Shown here one piece after another: positions 37,301-50,641 of a stretch of 64,000 bases of DNA. The notes under the pieces were generated by a model. That model made no database searches and was not told the DNA's origin. It was given only the letters and a program-made list of their open reading frames with translations. Position 1 is the stretch's first letter. Every line of letters starts with the position of its first letter. Both the position numbers and the translations under genes were made by a program. The stretch lies in NCBI GenBank assembly GCA_024362935.1, contig JANCRA010000010.1:878001-942000 (forward strand). Direction: 5' to 3'. This stretch comes from Setophaga petechia (Eukaryota > Chordata > Aves > Passeriformes > Parulidae).

Positions 37301-40188
37301 TACTTTCCCACTCTCTTGCCTTTCCCTTCACATTAATACTTGAAAGGAAGGCATCTTAGACAACTTTCTTTTTCTTGTGTCAAAAAACTCTGCAGCCCTC
37401 TCTGCAACATCTACAACACGATGGAAGTTGTTTAGTGCGCAGGAAGGTTTTCTCCTTGCGAGACATTGTGAAAAAGCTATTTGCTTAGATGTAGGTGACA
37501 AGAAACACTTACTGCAGTGCACTGAACAGCTAATTGCTACACAGCACTGGGATTGTGTTAGCAGCTTGCAAAGTGCTAGAAAACAGTACTTTCCCACTCT
37601 CTTGCCTTTCCCTTCACATTAATACTTGAAAGGAAGGCGTCTTAGACAACTTTCTTTTTCTTGTGTCAAAACACAGTGCAGCCCTCTGGGCAACTTCTAG
37701 AACACGATAGGAAATGTTTAGGGAGCAGGAAGGTTTTCTCCTTGCGAGACATAGTGAAAAAGCTATTTGCTTAGATGTAGGTGACAAGAAACACTTACTG
37801 CAGTGCAGTGACAAGTTAATTGGTACACAGCACTGGGATTGTGTTAGCAGCTCTCAAAGTGCTAGAAAACAGTACTTTCCCACTCTCTTGCCTTTCCCTT
37901 CACATTAATACTTGAAAGGAAGGCATCTTTGACAACTTTCTTTTATATTTTGCAAAACACACTGCAGCCCTCTGTGCAACTTCTACAACACGATGGAAGT
38001 TGTTTAGTGAGCAGCAACGTTTTCCCCTTGCGAGACATTGTGAAAAAGCTATTTGCTCAGATGTAGGTATCAAGAAACACTTACTGCCGTGCACTGACAA
38101 GCTAATTGCTACACAGCACTGGGATTGTGTTAGCAGCTTGCAAAGTGCTAGAAAACAGTACTTTCCCACTCTCTTGCCTTTCCCTACACATTAATACTTG
38201 AAAGGAAGGCGTCTTAGACAACTTTCTTTTTCTTGTTACAGAACACACTGCAGCCCTCTGTGCAACTTCTAGAACACGATAGGAGATGTTTAGTGAGCAG
38301 GAAGGTTTTCTCCTTGGGAGACATAGTGAAAAAGTTATTTGCTTAGATGTAGGTGACAGGAAACACTTACTGCAGTGAAGTGACAAGTTAATTGGTACAC
38401 AGCACTGGGATTGTGTTAGCAGCTCTCAAAGTGATAGAAAACAGTACTTTCCCACTCTCTTGCCTTTCCCTTCACATTAATACTTGAAAGGAAGGCATCT
38501 TAGACAACTTTCTTTTTCTTGTGTCAAAAAACTCTGCAGCCCTCTCTGCAACATCTACTACACGATGGAAGTTGTTTAGGGAGCAGGAAGGTTTTCTCCT
38601 TGCGAGACATACTGAAAAAGCTATTTGCTTAGATGTAGGTGACAAGAAACACTTACTGCAGTGCACTGAAAAGCTAACTGCTCCACAGCACTAGTACTGT
38701 GTTAGCAGCTTGCAAAGTGCTAGAAAACAGTACTTTCCCACTCTCTTGCCTTTCCCTTCACATTAATACTTGAAAGGAAGGCGTCTTAGACAACTTTGTT
38801 TTACATTTTGCAAAACACACTGCAGCCCTCTGTGCAACTTCTACAACACGATGGAAGTTGTTTAGTGAGCAGCAACGTTTTCCCCTTGCGAAACAAAGTG
38901 AAAAAGCTATTTGCTCAGATGTAGGTATCAAGAAACACTTACTGCCGTGCACTGACAAGCTAATTGCTACACAGCACTGCGATTGTGTTAGCAGCTTGCA
39001 AAGTGCTAGAAAACAGTACTTTCCCACTCTCTTGCCTTTCCCTTCACATTAATACTTGAAAGGAAGGCGTCTTAGACAACTTTCTTTTTCTTGTTACAGA
39101 ACACACTGCAGCCCTATGTTCAACTTCTACAACACGATAGGAGATGTTTAGTGAGCAAGAAGGTTTTCTCCTTGGGAGACATAGTGAAAAAGCTATTTGC
39201 TTAGATGTAGGTGACAAGAAACACTTACTGCAGTGCATTCAAAAGCTAACTGCTACACAGCACTGGGATTGTGTTAGCAGCCTGCAAAGTGCTAGAAAAC
39301 AGTACTTTCCCACTCTCTTGCCTTTCCCTTCACATTAATACTTGAAAGGAAGGCATTTTAGACAACTTTCTTTTTCTTGTGTCAAAAAACTCTGCAGCCC
39401 TCTCTGCCAGATCTACAACACGATGGAAGTTGTTTAGTGAGCAGGAAGGTTTTCTCCTTGCGAGACATAGTGAAAAAGCTATTTGCTTAGATGTAGGTGA
39501 CAAGAAACACTTACTGCAGTGCACTGAACAGCTAACTGCTCCACAGCACTAGTACTGTGTTAGCAGCTTGCAAAGTGCTAGAAAACAGTACTTTCCCACT
39601 TTCTTGCCTTTCCCTTCACATTAATACTTGAAAGGAAGGCATCTTAGACAACTTTCTTTTTCTTGTGTCAAAAAACTCTGCAGCCCTCTCTGCAACATCT
39701 ACAACACGATGGAAGTTGTTTAGTGAGCAGGAAGGTTTTCTCCTTGCGAGACATAGTGAAAAAGCTATTTGCTTAGATGTAGGTGACAAGAAACACTTAC
39801 TGCAGTGCATTGAACAGCTAATTGCTACACAGAACTGGGATTGTGTTAGCAGCTTGCAAAGTGCTAGAAAACAGTACTTTCCCACTCTCTTGCCTTTCCC
39901 TTCACATTAATACTTGAAAGAAAGGCGTCTTAGACAACTTTCTTTTTCTTGTTACAGAACACACTGCAGCCTTCTGTGCAACTTCTAGAACACGATAGGA
40001 GATGTTTAGTGAGCAGGAAGGTTTTCTCCTTGGGAGACATAGTGAAAAAGCTATTTGCTTAGATGTCGGTGACAAGAAACACTTACTGCAGTGGACTGAA
40101 AAGCTTACTGCTACACAGCACTGGGATTGTGTTAGCAGCCTGCAAAGTGCTAGAAAACAGTACTTTCCCACTCTCTTGCCTTTCCCTT

Positions 40189-40474
40189 CACATTAATACT
40201 TGAAAGGAAGGCATCTTTGACAACTTTCTTTTATATTTTGCAAAACACTCTGCAGCCCTCTCTGCAACATCTACAACACGATGGAAGTTGTTTAGTGCGC
40301 AGGAAGGTTTTCTCCTTGCGAGACATTGTGAAAAAGCTATTTGCTTAGATGTAGGTGACAAGAAACACTTACTGCAGTGCACTGAACAGCTAATTGCTAC
40401 ACAGCACTGGGATTGTGTTAGCAGCTTGCAAAGTGCTAGAAAACAGTACTTTCCCACTCTCTTGCCTTTCCCTT
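40189..40474. repeat. Hybrid monomer (A-type left, C-type right)
   Basis: The left part has 'atctttgacaac' and 'ttatattttgcaaaac', typical of the A monomer that begins each sub-block. From 'actctgcagccctctctgc' it is C type, with 'tagtgcgcagg'. The expected monomer at this place (as at 45051) is entirely C. It is a recombination or gene-conversion patch with its switch point near 40245-40255. Confidence 0.8.
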
Positions 40475-43400
40475 CACATTAATACTTGAAAGGAAGGCGT
40501 CTTAGACAACTTTCTTTTTCTTGTGTCAAAACACAGTGCAGCCCTCTGTGCAACTTCTAGGACACGATAGGAAATGTTTAGGGAGCAGGAAGGTTTTCTC
40601 CTTGCGAGACATAGTGAAAAAGCTATTTGCTTAGATGGAGGTGACAAGAAACCCTTACTGCAGTGCAGTGACAAGTTAATTGGTACACAGCACTGGGATT
40701 GTGTTAGCAGCTCTCAAAGTGCTAGAAAACAGTACTTTCCCACTCTCTTGCCTTTCCCTTCACATTAATACTTGAAAGGAAGGCATCTTTGACAACTTTC
40801 TTTTATATTTTGCAAAACACACTGCAGCCCTCTGTGCAACTTCTAGAACACGATGGAAGTTGTTTAGTGAGCAGCAACGTTTTCCCCTTGCGAGACATTG
40901 TGAAAAAGCTATTTGCTCAGATGTAGGTATCAAGAAACACTTACTGCCATGCACTGACAAGCTAATTGCTACACAGCACTGGGATTGTGTTAGCAGCTTG
41001 CAAAGTGCTAGAAAACAGTACTTTCCCACTCTCTTGCCTTTCCCTACACATTAATACTTGAAAGGAAGGCGTCTTAGACAACTTTCTTTTTCTTGTTACA
41101 GAACACACTGCAGCCCTCTGTGCAACTTCTAGAACACGATAGGAGATGTTTAGTGAGCAGGAAGGTTTTCTCCTTGGGAGACATAGTGAAAAAGTTATTT
41201 GCTTAGATGTAGGTGACAAGAAACACTTACTGCAGTGAAGTGACAAGTTAATTGGTACACAGCACTGGGATTGTGTTAGCAGCCTGCAAAGTGCTAGAAA
41301 ACAGTACTTTCCCACTCTCTTGCCTTTCCCTTCACATTAATACTTGAAAGGAAGGCATCTTAGACAACTTTCTTTTTCTTGTGTCAAAAAACTCTGCAGC
41401 CCTCTCTGCAACATGTACTACACGATGGAAGTTGTTTAGTGAGCAGGAAGGTTTTCTCCTTGCGAGACATACTGAAAAAGCTATTTGCTTAGATGTAGGT
41501 GACAAGAAACACTTACTGCCGTGCACTGACAAGCTAATTGCTACACAGCACTGCGATTGTGTTAGCAGCTTGCAAAGTGCTAGAAAACAGTACTTTCCCA
41601 CTCTCTTGCCTTTCCCTTCACATTAATACTTGAAAGGAAGGCGTCTTAGACAACTTTCTTTTTCTTGTTACAGAACACACTGCAGCCCTCTGTTCAACTT
41701 CTAGAACACGATAGGAGATGTTTAGTGAGCAAGAAGGTTTTCTCCTTGGGAGACATAGTGAAAAAGCTATTTGCTTAGATGTAGGTGACAAGAAACACTT
41801 ACTGCAGTGAAGTGACAAGTTAATTGGTACACAGCACTGGGATTGTGTTAGCAGCTCTCAAAGTGATTGAAAACAGTACTTTCCCACTCTCTTGCCTTTC
41901 CCTTCACATTAATACTTGAAAGGAAGGCGTCTTAGACAACTTTCTTTTTCTTGTGTCAAAAAACTCTGCAGCCCTCTCTGCCAGATCTACAACACGATGG
42001 AAGTTGTTTAGTGAGCAGGAAGGTTTTCTCCTTGCGAGACATAGTGAAAAAGCTATTTGCTTAGATGTAGGTGACAAGAAACACTTACTGCAGTGCACTG
42101 AACAGCTAACTGCTCCACAGCACTAGTACTGTGTTAGCAGCTTGCAAAGTGCTAGAAAACAGTACTTTCCCACTTTCTTGCCTTTCCCTTCACATTAATA
42201 CTTGAAAGGAAGGCATCTTAGACAACTTTCTTTTTCTTGTGTCAAAAAACTCTGCAGCCCTCTCTGCAACATCTACAACACGATGGAAGTTGTTTAGTGA
42301 GCAGGAAGGTTTTCTCCTTGCGAGACATAGTGAAAAAGCTATTTGCTTAGATGTAGGTGACAAGAAACACTTACTGCAGTGCATTGAACAGCTAATTGCT
42401 ACACAGAACTGGGATTGTGTTAGCAGCTTGCAAAGTGCTAGAAAACAGTACTTTCCCACTCTCTTGCCTTTCCCTTCACATTAATACTTGAAAGGAAGGC
42501 ATCTTAGACAACTTTCTTTTTCTTGTGTCAAAAAACTCTGCAGCCTTCTCTGCAACATCTACATCACGATGGAATTTGTTTAGTGAGCAGGAAGGTTTTC
42601 TCCTTGCGGGACATAGTGAAAAAGCTTTTTGCTTAGATGTAGGAGACAAGAAACACTTACTGCAGTGCACTGAACAGCTAACTGCTACACAGCACTAGGA
42701 CTGTGTTAGCAGCTTGCAAAGTGCTAGAAAACAGTACTTTCCCACTCTCTTGCCTTTCCCTTCACATTAATACTTGAAAGGAAGGCGTCTTAGACAACTT
42801 TGTTTTACATTTTGCAAAACACACTGCAGCCCTCTGTGCAACTTCTACAACACGATGGAAGTTGTTTAGTGAGCAGCAACGTTTTCCCCTTGCGAAACAA
42901 AGGGAAAAAGCTATTTGCTCAGATGTAGGTATCAAGAAACACTTACTGCCGTGCACTGACAAGCTAATTGCTACACAGCACTGCGATTGTGTTAGCTGCT
43001 TGCAAAGTGCTAGAAAACAGCACTTTCCCACTCTCTTGCCTTTCCCTTCACATTAATACTTGAAAGGAAGGCGTCTTAGACAACTTTCTTTTTCTTGTGT
43101 CAAAAAACTCTGCAGCCCTCTGTGCAACTTCTACAACACGATGGAAGTTGTTTAGTGAGCAGGAAGGTTTTCTCCTTGCGAGACGTAGTGAAAAAGCTAT
43201 TTGCTTAGATGTAGGTGACAAGAAACACTTACTGCAGTGCACTGAACAGCTAATTGCTACACAGAACTGGGATTGTGTTAGCAGCTTGCAAAGTGCTAGA
43301 AAACAGTACTTTCCCACTCTCTTGCCTTTCCCTTCACATTAATACTTGAAAGGAAGGCGTCTTAGACAACTTTCTTTTTCTTGTTACAGAACACACTGCA

Positions 43401-46400
43401 GCCCTCTGTGCAACTTCTAGAACACGATAGGAGATGTTTAGTGAGCAGGAAGGTTTTCTCCTTGGGAGACATAGTGAAAAAGTTATTTGCTTAGATGTAG
43501 GTGACAGGAAACACTTACTGCAGTGAAGTGACAAGTTAATTGGTACACAGCACTGGGATTGTGTTAGCAGCCTGCAAAGTGCTAGAAAACAGTACTTTCC
43601 CACTCTCTTGCCTTTCCCTTCACATTAATACTTGAAAGGAAGGCGTCTTAGACAACTTTGTTTTACATTTTGCAAAACACACTGCAGCCCTCTGTGCAAC
43701 TTCTACAACACGATGGAAGTTGTTTAGTGAGCAGCAACGTTTTCCTCTTGCGAAACAAAGGGAAAAAGCTATTTGCTCAGATGTAGGTATCAAGAAACAC
43801 TTACTGCCGTGCACTGACAAGCTAATTGCTACACAGCACTGCGATTGTGTTAGCAGCTTGCAAAGTGCTAGAAAACAGTACTTTCCCACTCTCTTGCCTT
43901 TCCCTTCACATTAATACTTGAAAGGAAGGCGTCTTAGACAACTTTCTTTTTCTTGTTACAGAACACACTGCAGCCCTCTGTGCAACTTCTACAACACGAT
44001 AGGAGATGTTTAGTGAGCAAGAAGGTTTTCTCCTTGGGAGACATAGTGAAAAAGCTATTTGCTTAGATGTAGGTGACAAGAAACACTTACTGCAGTGCAT
44101 TCAAAAGCTAACTGCTACACAGCACTGGGATTGTGTTAGCAGCCTGCAAAGTGCTAGAAAACAGTACTTTCCCACTCTCTTGCCTTTCCCTTCACATTAA
44201 TACTTGAAAGGAAGGCATTTTAGACAACTTTCTTTTTCTTGTGTCAAAAAACTCTGCAGCCCTCTCTGCCAGATCTACAACACGATGGAAGTTGTTTAGT
44301 GAGCAGGAAGGTTTTCTCCTTGCGAGACATAGTGAAAAAGCTATTTGCTTAGATGTAGGTGACAAGAAACACTTACTGCAGTGCACTGAACAGCTAACTG
44401 CTCCACAGCACTAGTACTGTGTTAGCAGCTTGCAAAGTGCTAGAAAACAGTACTTTCCCACTTTCTTGCCTTTCCCTTCACATTAATACTTGAAAGGAAG
44501 GCATCTTAGACAACTTTCATTTTCTTTTGTCAAAAAACTCTGCAGCCCTCTCTGCAACATCTACAACACGATGGAAGTTGTTTAGTGAGCAGGAAGGTTT
44601 TCTCCTTGCGAGACATAGTGAAAAAGCTATTTGCTTAGATGTAGGTGACAAGAAACACTTACTGCAGTGCATTGAACAGCTAATTGCTACACAGAACTGG
44701 GATTGTGTTAGCAGCTTGCAAAGTGCTAGAAAACAGTACTTTCCCACTCTCTTGCCTTTCCCTTCACATTAATACTTGAAAGAAAGGCGTCTTAGACAAC
44801 TTTCTTTTTCTTGTTACAGAACACACTGCAGCCTTCTGTGCAACTTCTAGAACACGATAGGAGATGTTTAGTGAGCAGGAAGGTTTTCTCCTTGGGAGAC
44901 ATAGTGAAAAAGCTATTTGCTTAGATGTCGGTGACAAGAAACACTTACTGCAGTGGACTGAAAAGCTTACTGCTACACAGCACTGGGATTGTGTTAGCAG
45001 CCTGCAAAGTGCTAGAAAACAGTACTTTCCCACTCTCTTGCCTTTCCCTTCACATTAATACTTGAAAGGAAGGCATCTTAGACAACTTTCTTTTTCTTGT
45101 GTCAAAAAACTCTGCAGCCCTCTCTGCAACATCTACAACACGATGGAAGTTGTTTAGTGCGCAGGAAGGTTTTCTCCTTGCGAGACATTGTGAAATAGCT
45201 ATTTGCTTAGATGTAGGTGACAAGAAACACTTACTGCAGTGCACTGAACAGCTAATTGCTACACAGCACTGGGATTGTGTTAGCAGCTTGCAAAGTGCTA
45301 GAAAACAGTACTTTCCCACTCTCTTGCCTTTCCCTTCACATTAATACTTGAAAGGAAGGCGTCTTAGACAACTTTCTTTTTCTTGTGTCAAAACACAGTG
45401 CAGCCCTCTGTGCAACTTCTAGGACACGATAGGAAATGTTTAGGGAGCAGGAAGGTTTTCTCCTTGCGAGACATAGTGAAAAAGCTATTTGCTTAGATGG
45501 AGGTGACAAGAAACCCTTACTGCAGTGCAGTGACAAGTTAATTGGTACACAGCACTGGGATTGTGTTAGCAGCTCTCAAAGTGCTAGAAAACAGTACTTT
45601 CCCACTCTCTTGCCTTTCCCTTCACATTAATACTTGAAAGGAAGGCATCTTTGACAACTTTCTTTTATATTTTGCAAAACACACTGCAGCCCTCTGTGCA
45701 ACTTCTACAACACGATGGAAGTTGTTTAGTGAGCAGCAACGTTTTCCCCTTGCGAGACATTGTGAAAAAGCTATTTGCTCAGATGTAGGTATCAAGAAAC
45801 ACTTACTGCCATGCACTGACAAGCTAATTGCTACACAGCACTGGGATTGTGTTAGCAGCTTGCAAAGTGCTAGAAAACAGTACTTTCCCACTCTCTTGCC
45901 TTTCCCTACACATTAATACTTGAAAGGAAGGCGTCTTAGACAACTTTCTTTTTCTTGTTACAGAACACACTGCAGCCCTCTGTGCAACTTCTAGAACACG
46001 ATAGGAGATGTTTAGTGAGCAGGAAGGTTTTCTCCTTGGGAGACATAGTGAAAAAGTTATTTGCTTAGATGTAGGTGACAAGAAACACTTACTGCAGTGA
46101 AGTGACAAGTTAATTGGTACACAGCACTGGGATTGTGTTAGCAGCCTGCAAAGTGCTAGAAAACAGTACTTTCCCACTCTCTTGCCTTTCCCTTCACATT
46201 AATACTTGAAAGGAAGGCATCTTAGACAACTTTCTTTTTCTTGTGTCAAAAAACTCTGCAGCCCTCTCTGCAACATGTACTACACGATGGAAGTTGTTTA
46301 GTGAGCAGGAAGGTTTTCTCCTTGCGAGACATACTGAAAAAGCTATTTGCTTAGATGTAGGTGACAAGAAACACTTACTGCCGTGCACTGACAAGCTAAT

Positions 46401-49069
46401 TGCTACACAGCACTGCGATTGTGTTAGCAGCTTGCAAAGTGCTAGAAAACAGTACTTTCCCACTCTCTTGCCTTTCCCTTCACATTAATACTTGAAAGGA
46501 AGGCGTCTTAGACAACTTTCTTTTTCTTGTTACGGAACACACTGCAGCCCTCTGTTCAACTTCTAGAACACGATAGGAGATGTTTAGTGAGCAAGAAGGT
46601 TTTCTCCTTGGGAGACATAGTGAAAAAGCTATTTGCTTAGATGTAGGTGACAAGAAACACTTACTGCAGTGAAGTGACAAGTTAATTGGTACACAGCACT
46701 GGGATTGTGTTAGCAGCTCTCAAAGTGATTGAAAACAGTACTTTCCCACTCTCTTGCCTTTCCCTTCACATTAATACTTGAAAGGAAGGCGTCTTAGACA
46801 ACTTTCTTTTTCTTGTGTCAAAAAACTCTGCAGCCCTCTCTGCCAGATCTACAACACGATGGAAGTTGTTTAGTGAGCAGGAAGGTTTTCTCCTTGCGAG
46901 ACATAGTGAAAAAGCTATTTGCTTAGATGTAGGTGACAAGAAACACTTACTGCAGTGCACTGAACAGCTAACTGCTCCACAGCACTAGTACTGTGTTAGC
47001 AGCTTGCAAAGTGCTAGAAAACAGTACTTTCCCACTTTCTTGCCTTTCCCTTCACATTAATACTTGAAAGGAAGGCATCTTAGACAACTTTCTTTTTCTT
47101 GTGTCAAAAAACTCTGCAGCCCTCTCTGCAACATCTACAACACGATGGAAGTTGTTTAGTGAGCAGGAAGGTTTTCTCCTTGCGAGACATAGTGAAAAAG
47201 CTATTTGCTTAGATGTAGGTGACAAGAAACACTTACTGCAGTGCATTGAACAGCTAATTGCTACACAGAACTGGGATTGTGTTAGCAGCTTGCAAAGTGC
47301 TAGAAAACAGTACTTTCCCACTCTCTTGCCTTTCCCTTCACATTAATACTTGAAAGGAAGGCATCTTAGACAACTTTCTTTTTCTTGTGTCAAAAAACTC
47401 TGCAGCCTTCTCTGCAACATCTACATCACGATGGAATTTGTTTAGTGAGCAGGAAGGTTTTCTCCTTGCGGGACATAGTGAAAAAGCTTTTTGCTTAGAT
47501 GTAGGAGACAAGAAACACTTACTGCAGTGCACTGAACAGCTAACTGCTACACAGCACTAGGACTGTGTTAGCAGCTTGCAAAGTGCTAGAAAACAGTACT
47601 TTCCCACTCTCTTGCCTTTCCCTTCACATTAATACTTGAAAGGAAGGCGTCTTAGACAACTTTGTTTTACATTTTGCAAAACACACTGCAGCCCTCTGTG
47701 CAACTTCTACAACACGATGGAAGTTGTTTAGTGAGCAGCAACGTTTTCCCCTTGCGAAACAAAGGGAAAAAGCTATTTGCTCAGATGTAGGTATCAAGAA
47801 ACACTTACTGCCGTGCACTGACAAGCTAATTGCTACACAGCACTGCGATTGTGTTAGCTGCTTGCAAAGTGCTAGAAAACAGCACTTTCCCACTCTCTTG
47901 CCTTTCCCTTCACATTAATACTTGAAAGGAAGGCGTCTTAGACAACTTTCTTTTTCTTGTTACAGAACACACTGCAGGCCTATGTTCAACTTCTACAACA
48001 CGATGGAAGTTGTTTAGTGAGCAGCAACGTTTTCCCCTTGCGAGACAAAGTGAAAAAGCTATTTGCTCAGATGTAGGTATCAAGAAACACTTACTCCAGT
48101 GCACTGACAATCTAATTGCTACACAGCACTGCGATTGTGTTAGCAGCTTGCAAAGTGCTAGAAAACAGTACTTTCCCACTCTCTTGCCTTTCCCTACACA
48201 TTAATACTTGAAAGGAAGGCATCTTAGACAACTTTCTTTTTCTTGTGTCAAAAAACTCTGCAGCCCTCTCTGTAACATCTACAACACGATGGAAGTTGTT
48301 TAGTGAGCAGGAAGGTTTTCTCCTTGCGAGACATAGTGAAAAAGCTATTTGCTTAGATGTAGGTGACAAGAAACACTTACTGCCGTGCACTGAACAGCTA
48401 ATTGCTACACAGAACTGGGATTGTGTTAGCAGCTTGCAAAGTGCTAGAAAACAGTACTTTCCCACTCTCTTGCCTTTCCCTTCACATTAATACTTGAAAG
48501 GAAGGCATCTTAGACAACTTTCTTTTTCTTGTGTCAAAAAACTCTGCAGCCCTCTCTGCAACATCTACAACACGATGGAAGTTGTTTAGTGAGCAGGAAG
48601 GTTTTCTCCTTGCGAGACGTAGTGAAAAAGCTATTTGCTTAGATGTAGGTGACAAGAAACACTTACTGCAGTGCACTGAACAGCTAATTGCTACACAGAA
48701 CTGGGATTGTGTTAGCAGCTTGCAAAGTGCTAGAAAACAGTACTTTCCCACTCTCTTGCCTTTCCCTTCACATTAATACTTGAAAGGAAGGCGTCTTAGA
48801 CAACTTTCTTTTTCTTGTTACAGAACACACTGCAGCCCTCTGTGCAACTTCTAGAACACGATAGGAAATGTTTAGTGAGCAGGAAGGTTTTCTCCTTGCG
48901 AGACATAGTGAAAAAGCTATTTGCTTAGATATAGGTGACAAGAAACCCTTACTCCAGTGCAGTGACAAGTTAATTGGTACACAGCACTGGGATTGTGTTA
49001 GCAGCCTGCAAAGTGCTAGAAAACAGTACTTTCCCACTCTCTTGCCTTTCCCTTCACATTAATACTTGA

Positions 49070-49546
49070 AAGGAAGGCGTCTTAGACAACTTTCTTTTTC
49101 TTGCTGCAAAACATTCTGCAGCCCTCTGTGCAACCTGTACAGCACGATGGAAGTTGTTTAATGAGCAGGAACATTTTCTCCTAGTGAGAGATAGTGAAAA
49201 AGCTTTTTGCTTAGATGTAGGTTACCACAGGCAGTTACTGCAGTGCACTGCAAAGCTAATAGATGCACAACACTGGGATTGTGTGCCCAGCTTGCAAAGT
49301 GGTAGGAAACAGTACCTTTCCACTCTTCCTGCTTTTTCCATGCACATTACTATTCGAATGGAAAGAATTTTAGACAACTTTCTTTGGCTTCTTGCAAAAC
49401 ACTCTGCACACCTGCCTGCAATCTCTAGAAGTCGATGGGAGATATTTTCTGAACTGGCTCAGTTTCTCTTTGCAAGACATGGGGAAAAAGCAATTTGCTT
49501 AGATATAGGTGAAAAGAGGCACCTACTACAGTGCACTGCAAGCTAA
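49070..49546 (+). pseudogene. Fossil open frame across D1-D2, unbroken, lineage II
   Basis: About 158 codons, with S at the VRDxEKAF site and K in TAKLI. Confidence 0.25.
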
Positions 49547-49643
49547 TTGCTGCACAACACGCAGATTGTGTAAGCAGGTTGCAAACTGATAGAAAACAGT
49601 ACCTCTCCCTTCTCCTGCCTTTTTTATTCACATTTCTATTTGA

Positions 49644-50024
49644 ATGCAAGGCGTTTTAGACAACTTTCTTTTGCTTCTTGCAAAACACTCTGCACACCTG
49701 CCTGCAATCTCTAGAAGTCGATGGGAGATGTTTTCTGAACTGGCTCAGTTTCTCCTTGCGAGACATGGGGAAAAAGCAATTTGCTTAGATGCAGGTGAAA
49801 AGAGGCACCTACTACAGTGCACTGAAAAACTAATTGCTGCACAACTCTGGGATTGTGTAAGCAGCTTACAAACAGATAGAAAACAGCACCTTTCCACTCT
49901 CCTGCCTTTTCCATTGGCATTACTATTCGAATGGCAGCAGTTTTGGACAACTTTCTTTTGCTTCTTGCAAAACACTCTGCACACCTCCGTGCAACTTCTA
50001 GAAAAAATGAGAGTTGTTTTCTGA
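49644..50024 (+). pseudogene. D3 open frame, 126 codons
   Basis: Same translation as the other D3 copies. Confidence 0.2.
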
Positions 50025-50367
50025 ACTGGTACAGTTTCTCCTGAAGAGATATAATGCAAACGCTATTGGCTTAGATGTAGTAACAATAGGCAATTATTAC
50101 AGTGCACTGCAAAGTCAATCGTAGTAGAACACTGGGATTGTGTGTCCAGCTTGCAAACTGGTAGAAAACAGTACCGATCCGCTCTCCTGCATTTTCCCTT
50201 TCCAGGAACATTCGAATTGATGGCTTTTTTGGACAAGTTACTTTTTCTTGTTGCAAAACACGCTGCAGAGCTGCCTGCAACCTCTAGAGCACGATGGGAG
50301 GTTTTTTGTGAACAGACACAGTTTCTCCTGGCGAGACATAATGAAAAAGCTTTTTGCTAAGGTGTAG

Positions 50368-50572
50368 CCGGCAGGAGACGCTAAAGACCAGGAGACGGAG
50401 CACTGTGCCTTTAAACGCCGCTTCCGGGTGTCTCTCGGCCGTAGCTGTTCTCCGGAGCACGCCGCGATCGGCGTAACGACACCAGATTCTTCGCGCCAAG
50501 AAGCGTCTTCTCCTTCTCCGGGAAAAAGAGACTGCGGCAGCTTCTGAACGGCGAACTACGAAGCGGCACAAA
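50368..50572 (+). other. CpG-rich insert, candidate promoter (copy 7)
   Basis: Same 'ttaaacgcc' and 'ggccgtag' variants as copy 6. The ETS-type site is at 50421-50429. Confidence 0.6.
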
Positions 50573-50641
50573 ACTGGGATTGGGTAAGCAGCTTTCAAAG
50601 TGATAGAAAACAGTACTTTCCCACTCTCTTGCCTTTCCCTT

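Larger units (their letters stand above)
31038..49054. repeat. Standard monomer block 6 (63 monomers, 18,017 bp), the longest block
   Basis: The order is hybrid-B; then A-B-C-A-B-C-C-C-B-C-B twice (31609-34754 and 34755-37900, period 3,146 bp); then a ten-monomer version lacking one C (37901-40760); then seventeen monomers (40761-45622); then A-B-C-B-C-C-C-A-A-C-C-B to the end. The first monomer (31038-31322) is 285 bp, with a 1-bp deletion in 'aaaaagcatttgc'. Within the block, about 39122-43097 is repeated at +4862 bp. Expansion here is by local amplification of sub-blocks that contain no module D, so this stretch of about 18 kb lacks any CpG-rich insert. Confidence 0.93.
49055..50641. repeat. 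Module D, copy 6 (lineage II)
   Basis: Has the lineage II markers in D1, D2 and the insert. The donor-like GTAAGC at 50584 is intact. AATAAA is present on the minus strand at 49623-49628. Confidence 0.95.
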
